A stretch of 62,785 nucleotides of DNA from CAYVFC01 sp964450715 (GTDB taxonomy: Bacteria > Myxococcota_A > Polyangia > Polyangiales > JAFGIB01), in NCBI GenBank assembly GCA_964450715.1, contig CAYVFC010000034.1, positions 1-62,785 of the forward strand, read 5' to 3'. How positions within the stretch are numbered: the stretch's first letter is position 1; each line of letters starts with the position of its first letter. The translations under genes and the position numbers were made by a program. Below are positions 28,401-36,300 of this stretch, piece by piece. The notes beneath the pieces were generated by a model that saw only the letters and a list, made by a program, of their open reading frames with translations, had not been told where the DNA came from and made no database searches.

Positions 28401-31400
28401 GTCCGTCAGCCCATCGCAGTCGTCGTCCTGGTTGTCGCACTGCTCTCCGGTGCCCGTCACCGCGTCGCAGTCCTCCCAAGACCCGCCGTTACACGTCTCG
28501 GTACCCACCGAGCACTCGCCCACGTTCGTGCCGCACTGCCGCGTCAGATCCTCGTCCGTCGTGCCGTCGCAGTCGTTGTCCCGGTTGTCGCAGAGCTCCC
28601 CCGTCTCGGTCACCGCGTCGCAGCCCAACCAGACCCCGGAGCTGCACGTCTCGCTACCGACCTCGCACTCGCCCTCGTCCGTGCCGCAGTCCCGCTGCAG
28701 ACCCTCGTCCGTGAGCCCATCGCAGTCGTCGTCCTGGTTGTCGCACTGCTCCCCGGTGCCCGTCACTGCGTCGCAGTCCTCCCAGAATCCGCCATTACAC
28801 GTCTCGGTACCCACCGAGCACTCGCCCACGTTCGTGCCGCACTGCCGCGTCAGATCCTCGTCCGTCGTGCCGTCGCAGTCGTTGTCCCGGTTGTCACAGA
28901 GCTCTCCGGTCTCGGTCTCCGCGTCGCAGCCGACCCACAACCCGGCGCTGCACGTCTCCGTGCCCGACTCGCATTCGCCCTCGTCCGTGCCGCAGTCCTG
29001 CGTCAGACCCTCGTCCGTCAGCCCATCGCAGTCGTCGTCCTGGTTGTTGCACTGCTCCCCCGTGGCCGTCACCGCGTCGCAGTCCTCCCAAGACCCGCCG
29101 TTACACGTCTCGGTACCCACCGAGCACTCGCCCACGTTCGTGCCGCACTGCCGCGTCAGATCCTCGTCCGTCGTGCCGTCGCAGTCGTTGTCCCGGTTGT
29201 CACAGAGCTCTCCGGTCTCGGTCTCCGCGTCGCAGCCGACCCACAACCCGGCGCTGCACGTCTCCGTGCCCGACTCGCATTCGCCCTCGTCCGTGCCGCA
29301 GTCCTGCGTCAGACCCTCGTCCGTCAGCCCATCGCAGTCGTCGTCCTGGTTGTTGCACTGCTCCCCCGTCTCCGTCACCGCGTCGCAGTTGATCCAGTCG
29401 CCCCCGCTACAGGTCTCCGTGCCCGTCGAGCACTCGCCCACGTTCTTGCCGCACGAACGCGTCAATCCCTCGTCCGTCGAGCCGTCGCAGTCGTTGTCCT
29501 TGTCGTCGCAGATCTCGCCCGTCTCGGTTACCGCGTCGCAGCCGACCCACAGACCCCCGCTACAGGTCTCCGTGCCCGACACGCATTCGCCCTCATCCGA
29601 GCCGCAGTCCTGCGTCAGACCCTCGTCCGTCAGCCCATCGCAGTCGTCGTCCTGGTTGTTGCACTGCTCCCCCGTCTCCGTCACCGCGTCGCAGCCGACC
29701 CACAGACCCCCGCTACAGGTCTCCGTGCCCATCGAGCACTCGCCCACGTTCTTGCCGCAATTTCTGGAGAGCCCCTCATCCGTCAAGCCATCGCAGTCGT
29801 CGTCCTGGTTGTCGCAGACCTCGGGGCTGCCCCCGATATCGTCGCAGTTGCCCCACTCGCCGGCGCTGCATGTACGGGTGCCGGCCACGCACTCGCCCTC
29901 GTCCGTGCCGCAGTCCTCGGTGATCTCGTCGGTGATGCCGTCGCAGTCGTTGTCGTCGCCGTCGCAGACCTCCGTCGTCCCCGGCATACCGGAGCAAACG
30001 CCCCAGGAACCGGCCGTGCAGGTCTCGGTGGGATCGCAGATGCCCGCGCCCGCGAAGCAGGAGCGGGAGAAGTTATCGGTCTCGCCATCGCAGTCGTCGT
30101 CCAGGTTGTTGCACTGCTCGGGCACGGGGGGCACCACCGCGAAGCAATCGCCCCAGTCGCCCTCGTCGCACAGCCGCATGCCGGGGTCGCACTCGCCCAC
30201 GTCGGTGGTATCGGTGCAGGCGTCCACGAATAGATCGGTCAACCCGTCGCAGTCGTTGTCCAGGTTATCGCAGATCTCCGCTCCGCCATAGATCGCGTCA
30301 CACCCCTCGTACAGCCCGGTATTCGGGTTGCAGATCTCGGTGCCCGACACGCACTCGCCCACATCCGTGCCGCACTCCTGCTCCAGCGGGCCGTCGTCGT
30401 CCTCGTTCTCGTCGGTCAGCCCGTCACAGTCGTTGTCCAGCGTATCGCACACCTCGGGCGCCGGAGCCACCTCGTTCACGCAGCTGCCCCAGACCCCGCT
30501 CGAGCACAGCTGTATCCCCTCCTCGCACTCGCCCAGGTTGCTGCCGCAGACCTGCTGCAGCGCCCCGTCGTCGGTGGCGTTCTCGTCGGTCAGCCCGTCG
30601 CAGTCGTTGTCCTTGTTGTCGCAGATCTCGGTGGTCGGATAGACCGGGCCGGTCGGGTCGCCGACGCACTCGTAACACGAGCCGGGCATATCCGGATCCG
30701 GATCGCACCCCACCTTGCTGCCGTCGGTGTCCTCGTCGCAGAACAGCACCCCGTAATCGCACTCGCCCACGTCCGTGGAGGGGCCGCAGGCGTCCCCGCC
30801 CCCGGGGTTGCCCTCGTCCGTCAACCCGTCGCAGTCGTCGTCCAGCCCGTTGCAGACCTCGATGAGCTGGCTGTCGGCGATGATCTGGCTGAAGGCGATG
30901 GAGAGCTCTTCCTCGTTCTCGGCATAGAATCCATAATACGGACCGGGAGCGTCGGTTCCGCCGGCCTGAGCGTAGCTCTCTATGTACGAATCCCCCGGCG
31001 ACCTGCCAAAACCGATGACGTAGGTCCTAATGTCCCATGTGATGTATCCACTCGGATCCACGGACGTCGGTACCGGTACCGTCGACGAATGAAGGGCTGT
31101 GGCCGTGACACTGGGCGTATCGCCGCACAAGTTACTGGAATAGGGTTCCCCGCCTCCATCCGTGAGCATGATTACCGAAACGGGCCGGCACCCCGCATAG
31201 GTGTCCGTACGAAACGGCGAAACGTCGAAGGGACTCGGCGCCTGTCCGCCCTCTTCGAAATAGTCCTTGGCCAGCTTGAGCGTACCATTCAGCGGCGTTC
31301 CCCCCCATGCGACCAGCTCCTGTCCGTAGTTGGCGTCGCAGGCTACCGCCGGAGAATCGTCCACGTAGTATAGAATTTCGTCCTGGTTGTCCTCGGCAAG

Positions 31401-31739
31401 ACCGACGAGCAGCCTTCCGGAATCGAGCGTGTCGTCGCAAGTTCCGTACTCGTCGCAATCGACCTGGTCGAACTGCATCAGCCCGAAAACCGCGTCGCCC
31501 GTGCCGTTGACGAGCCGGTTCAATGCGCACCTGGCGTGACCGATCCGGCGGGTTGCATCGTTGTTGACATGACCGCAACTGTTAGGGCCGAGGTCCGGTG
31601 TATCGTCCATCGACCCCGAGGTATCCACGATCACCATAAACCACGGCTTGACCTGCACCTGGGCCGAGGCCGTGCCGGCGGCGGAAACAAGACAGAGAAC
31701 CGCGAACGCGCACGCGAGATTCAAGCGCCTGCGAACCAT
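19500..31739 (-). CDS. Giant vWA / MopE-repeat surface protein with internal sorting signal and lipobox
   Basis: Predicted 4,079 residues. A signal peptide (ending GTASA) leads to a von Willebrand A domain (about 26-285) with the MIDAS motif DTSGSM and TDGGG. About 24 MopE-type metal-binding repeats (CDNxDDDCDGxTDEG) follow, then EGF-like Cys-rich segments. Around 2035-2101 lies a C-S-C motif, a membrane helix, GRR, a second helix and LAITAGGC. About 23 more MopE repeats, a formylglycine-generating-enzyme-like domain (about 3480-3700, GGRLCTEAEWEEAC, LSGNVKEWT) and a Cys-poor C-terminus follow. The ATG at 31739 has AAAGGAG upstream. Likely surface-exposed and Ca/Cu-binding; the exact role is unknown. 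It reads like two proteins fused in frame. Confidence 0.85.
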   Translation of the reverse strand: MVRRRLNLACAFAVLCLVSAAGTASAQVQVKPWFMVIVDTSGSMDDTPDLGPNSCGHVNNDATRRIGHARCALNRLVNGTGDAVFGLMQFDQVDCDEYGTCDDTLDSGRLLVGLAEDNQDEILYYVDDSPAVACDANYGQELVAWGGTPLNGTLKLAKDYFEEGGQAPSPFDVSPFRTDTYAGCRPVSVIMLTDGGGEPYSSNLCGDTPSVTATALHSSTVPVPTSVDPSGYITWDIRTYVIGFGRSPGDSYIESYAQAGGTDAPGPYYGFYAENEEELSIAFSQIIADSQLIEVCNGLDDDCDGLTDEGNPGGGDACGPSTDVGECDYGVLFCDEDTDGSKVGCDPDPDMPGSCYECVGDPTGPVYPTTEICDNKDNDCDGLTDENATDDGALQQVCGSNLGECEEGIQLCSSGVWGSCVNEVAPAPEVCDTLDNDCDGLTDENEDDDGPLEQECGTDVGECVSGTEICNPNTGLYEGCDAIYGGAEICDNLDNDCDGLTDLFVDACTDTTDVGECDPGMRLCDEGDWGDCFAVVPPVPEQCNNLDDDCDGETDNFSRSCFAGAGICDPTETCTAGSWGVCSGMPGTTEVCDGDDNDCDGITDEITEDCGTDEGECVAGTRTCSAGEWGNCDDIGGSPEVCDNQDDDCDGLTDEGLSRNCGKNVGECSMGTETCSGGLWVGCDAVTETGEQCNNQDDDCDGLTDEGLTQDCGSDEGECVSGTETCSGGLWVGCDAVTETGEICDDKDNDCDGSTDEGLTRSCGKNVGECSTGTETCSGGDWINCDAVTETGEQCNNQDDDCDGLTDEGLTQDCGTDEGECESGTETCSAGLWVGCDAETETGELCDNRDNDCDGTTDEDLTRQCGTNVGECSVGTETCNGGSWEDCDAVTATGEQCNNQDDDCDGLTDEGLTQDCGTDEGECESGTETCSAGLWVGCDAETETGELCDNRDNDCDGTTDEDLTRQCGTNVGECSVGTETCNGGFWEDCDAVTGTGEQCDNQDDDCDGLTDEGLQRDCGTDEGECEVGSETCSSGVWLGCDAVTETGELCDNRDNDCDGTTDEDLTRQCGTNVGECSVGTETCNGGSWEDCDAVTGTGEQCDNQDDDCDGLTDEGLTQACGTDEGECSTGTEVCNFGSWVGCTADGGTDEQCDNKDNDCDGSTDEDLSRECGTNIGECSTGTENCEAGQWVDCNADTGTDELCNSRDDDCDGLTDEGNPEGGTPCGDTDVGECEFGSNRCVNGLLVCEGDIRAIPEKCNDKDDDCDGTTDEGNPGGGAQCGTSTGECEKGTSICCTQEAFDLGQCTLVGALQCQGGQGPISELCDGLDNDCDGEVDEGNPEGGAKCDQVCDEEEPPNCQNVLEGVVDRVDGCAVIDANHPDDPSYDLPCGQCRYGTVYCIDAELQCAGAVGPGDEICDGEDNDCDGQTDEVTDDDGNDITTMDTRLNKPCGDDEGECQAGTSVCLDGSIECQGETPGSQEVCDGLDNDCDGVTDEGIPLGGACGTDVGECRPGTWACCTPQLRSDGKCDVIGEAVCLGGVEPINEICDGLDNDCDGEVDEVEDIVRYDDRLGKPCGTDEGVCEMGTTECIDNDVLCVGEIPPGKERCDCLDNDCDGETDEDDDMCPPEAICIDCQCAYPCRAAEEFSQTCPTGKSSKQVPDLGCYCVAEMCTYDNCSTQVIERAGATVCAPDSSQVGHCVCKDNVCTFPCDGTVCSENTVCDPRDGLCKANTCLVFGCEQDERCNAVEGECESDPCATAGCAEGQVCRDGECFRSCAEVQCAEGQKCVQGECVTDRCAEVSCGRNQVCNPDDGECVDDGCAGLSCPTGFLCDPVAGQCEPDPCLITRCPQGQTCSAGECSLRCGGQEIECDNRCVDPLTDPSYCGASGDCEGANAGVRCPENQVCAEGACTEQCPPEKVNCNGACIDPKTNSDFCGAFGDCTGENAGERCADDEVCVGGVCSTSCPRGTVNCGGLCIDPQTDGAWCGASGDCQGANAGSQCADDEICESGVCFKQQVTEVEQEPKKGVVATGGGCSCTVPAGASSPDNGRGPWTVALLLLGLVALRLGRRFGIERSAASSATLRAALAASLLVLAITAGGCNAEPFCLNCEEKPDAGPVDASGGAAGGGSQQSEAGIRPTIDSSVPDVVDAGSGECLQMELCNGEDDDCDGETDEDFDLNSNVNHCGSCETSCVRDHAFSECDQGSCVMSGCDIAFVDLDEDEENGCEYYCLQEAEEDTVCDLRDNDCDGLIDDEVDLESDPMNCGSCGFVCKFAHAENGGQCVDGECVLDTSQCDEGYHDIDGNQANGCEYECTIADPDDEVCNLVDDDCDGLIDEEADADGNDNSITSRDERLAQVCGSAVGECETGITECRGGSVECIGGTGEETEVCDGVDNNCDGETDESDPDTNKACADPGNTGLGTCQYGTWQCNRTIGVLECVGQITPIDELCDGLDNDCDNAIDNGDPEGGEPCGWTSIGDCRTDSDNDGQTDDPCGTCVLGVRHCIGAELQCVGLGAPIDELCNLLDDDCDGETDEDNPEGGDACGSGIGACEPGSYECIGGDLVCTGGQDPVEEICNGIDDDCDRVRDEDLSRPCGPAEGDEGACAMGTEVCDVGNWVGCTGVWPENEVCDDQDNDCDGVTDEGLTRNCGTNLGECVSGIETCSGGVWGGCTAVTGSAEVCNDEDDDCDGITDEGLTRPCGTDTGECVAGTETCSRGAWVSCTAVGGTVETCDNQDDDCDGSTDEGIAARPCGTDLGECVSGQESCSGGIWGSCTAVGGTAETCDNQDDDCDGITDEGLERDCGTDEGECSAGTETCFQGSWQGCTAVTGTTETCNNEDDDCDGATDEGIAPRSCGTDLGECVSGEETCSDGFWGGCTAVTGTAETCDNEDDDCDGLTDEGIADRDCGTDEGECSMGTESCSFGQWLGCTAVTGSAESCDNKDNDCDGATDEGIAPRSCGTDLGECVSGEEMCDAGSWQGCTAVAGTAETCDNQDDDCDGLTDEGVADRACGTDEGECSTGTESCSYGQWLGCDAVTETGEICDDKDNDCDGSTDEGVPSRPCGKNVGDCSMGTESCSGGDWINCDAVTETAELCDNRDNDCDGLTDEGVADRDCGTDEGECVGGTESCSYGQWLGCDAVTETAELCDNKDNDCDGTTDEGILPRACGTDVGECVAGTEMCDAGSWVGCNDTPGTAETCDGEDDDCDGLTDEGNPDGGGDCGATDVGQCEYGVWTCVNGGLQCIGEVTDGIEVCDYVDNDCDGVSDDVEFNFAGNVYYCGDCSTNCWIECPFSVCHAYPSCDSGVCGIDYCVGGYVDKNNDPTDGCECKAGTEICNNLDDDCDGSTDEGITRPCGSIVGECTLGTETCSSGVWGSCSGGVTATTEACDYLDNDCDGITDEFFGVGTACSVGTGICLVGGGQIDCDTTDLDANSDTVTVCKDTLGGVLLVPGDPNDEQDYPCNALDDDCDGDVDEPCAPDNPQSGCVSDMWVPLPSGGHIFAYEASRPDADSDGAGVSGLRACSEPLRMPWTNVTHGRAAEACAAAGGRLCTEAEWEEACMFNNVTGDGDCGWSYAEHEQASLGYDCNDYDSNPETCNANDWDSDTDTAGDQDDVYPTGSFAYCHRQYESDGSGLQVYDLSGNVKEWTMERSSGVNPLRGGAMNNTKEGVSCGFDWTLADDDFLFFNAGFRCCYGCLDELVIRVTEYYLAPGEFGGEDYTLTLDQDLADNYFVIIQGSAGDGSDNNNRGPDENYARLVADPWATGGDLTASGATNQIGLHREGTADSWVGVVTVVESLSDHTAAGFQLLDVEAVSHAATTGSKTTTAWGSDIDQIMLMGGYNGAGCTTSATDPMDHNNCHARIYPTSTNTISWSRHDSGLESATSTVMVVQWGSEWTVQRARVTGNNGGDDANSTGEYDTGSLGQSVARANTWVWGTGFTDDDGIGDAGEGQIITLGDGVNQNATENEVAVGTEEADDRDFEVYALTHPDILVDYRFKTDGNNDDLTVDVSVDSASSCSARMALSYNSCNGTGSAYPRPIFSARYYDDDTVRLERRRWDQPFAAWVQGIQMCIYAEVCP
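25400..25660 (-). other. Mid-protein MYXO-CTERM-like segment followed by a lipoprotein-signal-like segment
   Basis: Within the giant gene, GGGCSCTVPAG (Cys 2035 and 2037), a hydrophobic stretch WTVALLLLGLVAL and RLGRRFG form a MYXO-CTERM pattern that normally ends a protein. Only about 15 residues later a second hydrophobic run ends in LAITAGGC (Cys 2101), like a lipoprotein signal, followed by the low-complexity linker typical of mature lipoproteins. No stop or ATG separates the two. Confidence 0.75.
28120..29800. repeat. 306-bp higher-order tandem repeats inside the giant gene
   Basis: Landmark TCCTGGTTGT occurs at 28426, 28732, 29038, 29344 and 29650, exactly 306 bases apart. Each unit encodes two 51-residue MopE modules of different type (one with DCGTDEGEC, one with QCGTNVGEC). 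Near-identity between units, including silent positions, points to recent duplication or gene conversion. Confidence 0.85.
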
Positions 31740-32173
31740 GACCACTCCTTTTCGATGCTGATACAAGTACGAGGTGTCCCGATAATTAAACGAAGCCCAC
31801 CCCGAGGGGCCGGAAGCACCCCGGAACGATAGCCCAACCTATATGTAGATGCCACCAGGGGTGGCGTGTCCGGAATACAGTTTTTTAGGTGTCCCGAAGC
31901 GGGGAATACGGCTCAGTTTCGAAAGCAAATCGACGCACCGCAGCAGCCGAAAAGGAGCGCCTCGCCAGATCGGTACATTTCGCGTTTTCCTTTGGTATCC
32001 TCCTGTCGTCAATCGAACGAGAGCTCCCTAAATATTTCCTAGTTTTTCGTTCTCTGCGGATGTTTCCAGTAACCCATTTAGGCTATTTACGCTCTCGGCG
32101 TTTTTGGCGCAGCCGGCCCGTACCGCGGCCGGCTGGCGTCTAGCGATTGCACGTGCCAGCGTGGCCGGTTGCC
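31740..32173. other. Divergent intergenic region, AT-richer than its surroundings
   Basis: Separates the giant surface protein from the RNA methyltransferase. It contains a perfect hairpin GCCACC/GGTGGC with a 3-base loop (31851-31865). Promoters for both genes must lie here, but no convincing -35/-10 pair was found. No RNA gene or protein-coding frame is supported. Confidence 0.45.
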
Positions 32174-33352
32174 ATGTGCGCCGAACGCAAAGGTCGCCGG
32201 TCCGCGACCCCGCCAGCCGATGAAGCCAAACACCCCCGCTTCTTCGCCACCGCCGCGGCGGGCACCGAGGGCGCGCTGCGCGACGAGCTCAGGGAGCTGG
32301 GCCTTCCCGCGGTCAAGGCCACGCGAGGCGGAGTGCACTTCGGCCGCGACGATGCCGACGCCATGCGCTCGTGCCTGTACAGCCGCATCGCCGTGCGCGT
32401 GCTGGAGCTGGTGGCGGAATTCGAGGCCAGGGACGCCTCCGCTCTTTACGAAGCGGTGGCCGCGCTCGAGTGGGAACGGATGCTGGGCGCGCGCCGCACC
32501 TTGGCCGTGCGGGCCAACAGCCGCGATAACGCCGCGCTCAAGCACTCGGGCTTCGTGGCGCAAAAGACCAAGGACGCCATCGTGGACCGGGTGCGACAGA
32601 AGCGCGGCCGCAGGCCCTCGGTCGACCGCGACGATCCGGATCTGCTAGTGACCGTCCACCTGAGCGGAAACCGGGGCCGGGTGCTGCTCGACTGGTCGGG
32701 CCAGCCGCTTCACCTGCGCGGCTACCGCGCCTCGGCGCTGCGCGCTCCCATCAAGGAGACGCTGGCCGCCGCGGTGGTGCGGCTGAGCGGATGGGACCGG
32801 CAAAGGCCGTTCATCGATCCCATGTGCGGGTCCGGAACCCTGGCCATCGAGGCGGCCTGCTGGGCAACCGGCCGTCCGCCCGGGCTCGGCCGGCGGTTCG
32901 GCTTCGAGCGCTGGAGGCCCGAGCGATCTTCCGGGCGCGACCGGCTCTGGCAAGACCTGCGTGAGGAGGCGAAAGAGGCGTGCAACCGGGCCGGCCGGAG
33001 CGCGCTCGAGGTGCTGGCCGCGGACCGCGACGCCAAGGCCGTGTCCGCCGCTCGCGACAACGCGCGGCGGGCGGGCGTGAAGATACGGATACGACGGGCC
33101 GAGCTCGAATCGCTCGTACCCGAGAGCGAGAGCGGGCACCTGCTGACCAACGCGCCCTACGGCGTCCGGCTCGAGGCCGCGCCCGCGCTTCACCGCGAGC
33201 TCGGCGCGGCCTTCCGCCGTATGAGCGGCCACCGGGTGGCGGCGCTGGTACGCGGCCGGGAGATCGGCAAGATCATGCGCGCGCGGCCGGCGCTGGAGCA
33301 TACGCTGTGGAACGGCCCCATCGAGTGCCGGCTGTTCGCCTGGGACGTGTAG
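32174..33352 (+). CDS. THUMP-domain RNA methyltransferase (RlmL/Trm-like)
   Basis: SAM-dependent methyltransferase related to the RlmL N-terminal part, which modifies guanine in 23S rRNA or tRNA. Residues about 20-165 form the ferredoxin-like/THUMP region (FFATAAAGTEGALRDELRELG). The catalytic domain has DPMCGSGTLAIEAACWA as SAM site and LLTNAPYGVRL in place of the usual NPPYG. The ATG at 32174 is chosen; a TTG at 32147 is in frame but less likely. 392 aa. Convergent with the next gene, 4 bases apart. Confidence 0.82.
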   Translation: MCAERKGRRSATPPADEAKHPRFFATAAAGTEGALRDELRELGLPAVKATRGGVHFGRDDADAMRSCLYSRIAVRVLELVAEFEARDASALYEAVAALEWERMLGARRTLAVRANSRDNAALKHSGFVAQKTKDAIVDRVRQKRGRRPSVDRDDPDLLVTVHLSGNRGRVLLDWSGQPLHLRGYRASALRAPIKETLAAAVVRLSGWDRQRPFIDPMCGSGTLAIEAACWATGRPPGLGRRFGFERWRPERSSGRDRLWQDLREEAKEACNRAGRSALEVLAADRDAKAVSAARDNARRAGVKIRIRRAELESLVPESESGHLLTNAPYGVRLEAAPALHRELGAAFRRMSGHRVAALVRGREIGKIMRARPALEHTLWNGPIECRLFAWDV

Positions 33353-33356
33353 AGCG

Positions 33357-36300
33357 TCAGGCGATATCCCCCAGCCGCTTGATCATTTTTTGCAGCCCGT
33401 AGCGCGACACTCCCAGCAGCTTGGCCGCCCGCGTTTGGTTGCCGCCGGCCTGATCGAGCGCGCGCCGGATGAGCTTCCTCTCCAGTATCCCCACCTGCCC
33501 GCGCAGATCCAGGTCTCCGACCGGCTCGGCCTCGCCCGCGGGCGAGGCACAGGCCAGGTGCTCGAGCCGGATCACGTCGTCGGCCAGCACCAGCGCCCGG
33601 CTGAGCTCGTTCTGCAGCTGCCGCACGTTGCCGGGCCAGCTCTGCCGGCCCAGCGCGGAAAGCGCCTTACGGTCCATGCGTACGCTACGCCCCTCCGCCT
33701 GCCGGCCCAGCAGGTGCGCGGCCAGCGCCGGGATGTCCTCGGGCCGCTCCCTGAGCGGCGGTATCTCGAGGGTGACCACCGCCAACCGGTAGTAGAGGTC
33801 CTCGCGAAACGCGCCCTGGGCCACCATGGCGCCCAGGTCCCGATGGGTGGCGGCCAGCACGCGTACGTCCACCTTGCGGGTGCGTTCACTGCCCACCGGC
33901 CGTATCTCCCCCTCCTCCAGCGCCCGCAGCAGGCGCGACTGCATGGCCGGCGACATCTCGCCGATCTCGTCCAGAAAGAGCGTGCCCCCATCGGCCATCT
34001 CGAACAGCCCCAACCGCCGGCGGTCCGCCCCGGTGAACGAACCCTTGACGTGGCCGAAAAGCGTGCTCTCCAGCAGGGTTTCCGGGATAGCTCCGCAGTT
34101 CTCGCTGACGAAGCGGCTCCCTGCCCGGCCGCTCCAGTCGTGTATGGCCCGCGCCACCAGCTCCTTGCCCGTACCGCTCTCGCCCAGGATCAGTACCGGC
34201 AGGTCCGAGCGCGACACCCGTTCGGTCATCTGCATGACGCGGCGCATAGCCGCGCTCTCGGCCACGATGGAGGGGTGCTCGGGGCCAGGACCGGGAACCG
34301 AGCGTTTGAGCGAGGAGAGCTCCACCGCTTGCTGCTCGACCGTGCGCGCCAGCCGCTCGCGCAACAGCTCCAGCCGGCGCGCCCCGCGCCGCTCGGCCCG
34401 CAACAGCTCGGCCCCGTCCAGGGCGATGGCGCCTAGATCCGCCAGGTCGCCCAGCAGCAGGGCCTCCGGCTCGCCAAAGGCAAAGGGCCGAATACGGTCA
34501 TCAACCAGGATCGCCCCGACCACCTCTCCCCGCTGCCGCATCGGGACACAGAGCACCGAGCGCAGGCTGAGCGCGTGCACGCTGGCCGCCGCGTCCAGCC
34601 GTTCGTCGGCCAGGGCATCGGTGCTGAACAGCGGCCGGCCCTCCCCGATCACGCGCGAGACGATGGAGCGTGACAGCGACTGCTGCTCGCGCTCCAGGTC
34701 GCGCCGGCCCAGCCCACGTGCGGCCCGCATTCGCTGTCGGCCCTGCCGGTCGAGCAACACCACGAAACCCCGCTCCGCGCCGGTGAGCTCGACCGCCGCG
34801 TCGAGCAGCACCTCGTAGAGCCTGGCCGGCCGCCGCTCGGCCGTCAGCCGCTTGGCCAGCGCGGCCAGCCGGCGCCAGCGGTCGTCGAAGGCGGGCGCGG
34901 CGCCGGGCCGCTCGGGGGCCGACTGCAGCGCCTTACCATACGCCTCGACCAAACGCAGCCGGGCGCGCTGTCGCGGGGTGAGCGAGAGCGCGGCCCGGTC
35001 GAGCAGCGAGCGCGCCTCGGCGCGAAAGGCGGCGCCGAGCTCCGCGTTGCCCGCGGCTTGCTCGCAATGGGCCGCACCAAGCGCCGCCCTGAGCACCACC
35101 TCGAAGGTGCCCGCCGACCGGGCCAGGGCCGAGGCGCGGGAGGCCGCGCCGCGAGCGCGCTCCCGGTCGCCCAGGGCCAGGGCGACCTGCGACTCCGAGA
35201 GCGCGCACTCGACCATTGCCGCCGGCGAGCCGTCCCGTTGCGCCGCTTGCAGGGCCGCGGTCAGGCTGCGCTCGGCGCCATCTGTATCTCCTATCCCGAG
35301 CTGTAGCAACGCGATCCGCGCTCCGATCACGGCCCGGTCCCGGTCGGCCCCGACCGAAGCCAGCGGCAGAAGCTCGTCGATCAGGGTGGAGAGCGCCCGC
35401 TTCTCGCCCCGGCGCAGCCGCACCTCCGCCTCCACGATACGCGCATAGGCCTGTAGCACCGGGTCGCGGCGGGCGGCTTCGGAGAGCCGTGACTGCTCGA
35501 CGGCCGCCAGTGCCAGCTCGTCCTCCCCGATCAGCGCCGCGGCGTTGCCCAGGTTGTATAGCGCCCGCGCCATGTCCGACTCGCGACCGATCCGCGCCAG
35601 CCGCCTCGCCCCCTCGCGCAGCGCGCCGAGCGCCGGGCCCGGCTCGGCGGCGTCCAGCCGCGCCAGGCCCAGGTTGACCAAGAAGCTGGCCGCGGCGTGG
35701 TACTCGCCCTGCTGCTCGGCCAGCTCGAAAGCGCCCGAGTAGAGCCGGGCCGCGCCGTGCACGTCGCCCCCGTTGAGCGAGATGCTGGCCAGCAGCGAGA
35801 GCGAACGAGCCTGCACCCGGCGGTCGTCGAGCCGCTGCCCTAGCGCCAGGGCGCGCTCGGCCGCCTCCCGCGCCCGGCCGCCCTCGCCCTGGGATAGATC
35901 GATCAAGGCGAGCACCTCCAGCGCCCGGGCCAGGGGCGCCCCCTCGCCGTCGATCCGCTCGGCCAGCTCCCGGGCCTGCTCGTTCTGGCCGCTATCGAGC
36001 GCGATCCGCGCCCCCAGCGCCCCCAGCGCCTCCGCCATCGCGCCGCCGTCCTCGGCCCCCTGTAGCTTCCTGGCCAGGCCGCGAGCGGCCTGTTCGGCCG
36101 GCCCGAGCTCGCCGCGCAGACGGTGCAGCTCCGCTCGCAGCAGCGCCGCTTCCGCCTCGCCGGCTCGACCCAGCGCGGCCAGCGCCTCCCCGTAGCGGCC
36201 GCACGCTCTGAGCGCGTCGGCGCGGAAGAGGGCTAGCTGTCCGGCGCCGGGCAGACCGCGCAGACCCGGCTGCGCGTCCGCCGCCAGCCGGGCCGCACGC

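Noticed and set aside
28120..29800. Regular repeats that might suggest a CRISPR array
   Set aside because: The units are 306 bp long and fully coding for MopE modules; there are no short repeats with unique spacers.
21132..30291. Long plus-strand frames (up to about 2,130 codons) opposite the giant gene
   Set aside because: They mirror the repeated, stop-poor Asp/Cys-rich minus-strand gene, consist of low-complexity Ala/Val/Arg text and show no domain, signal or ribosome site.
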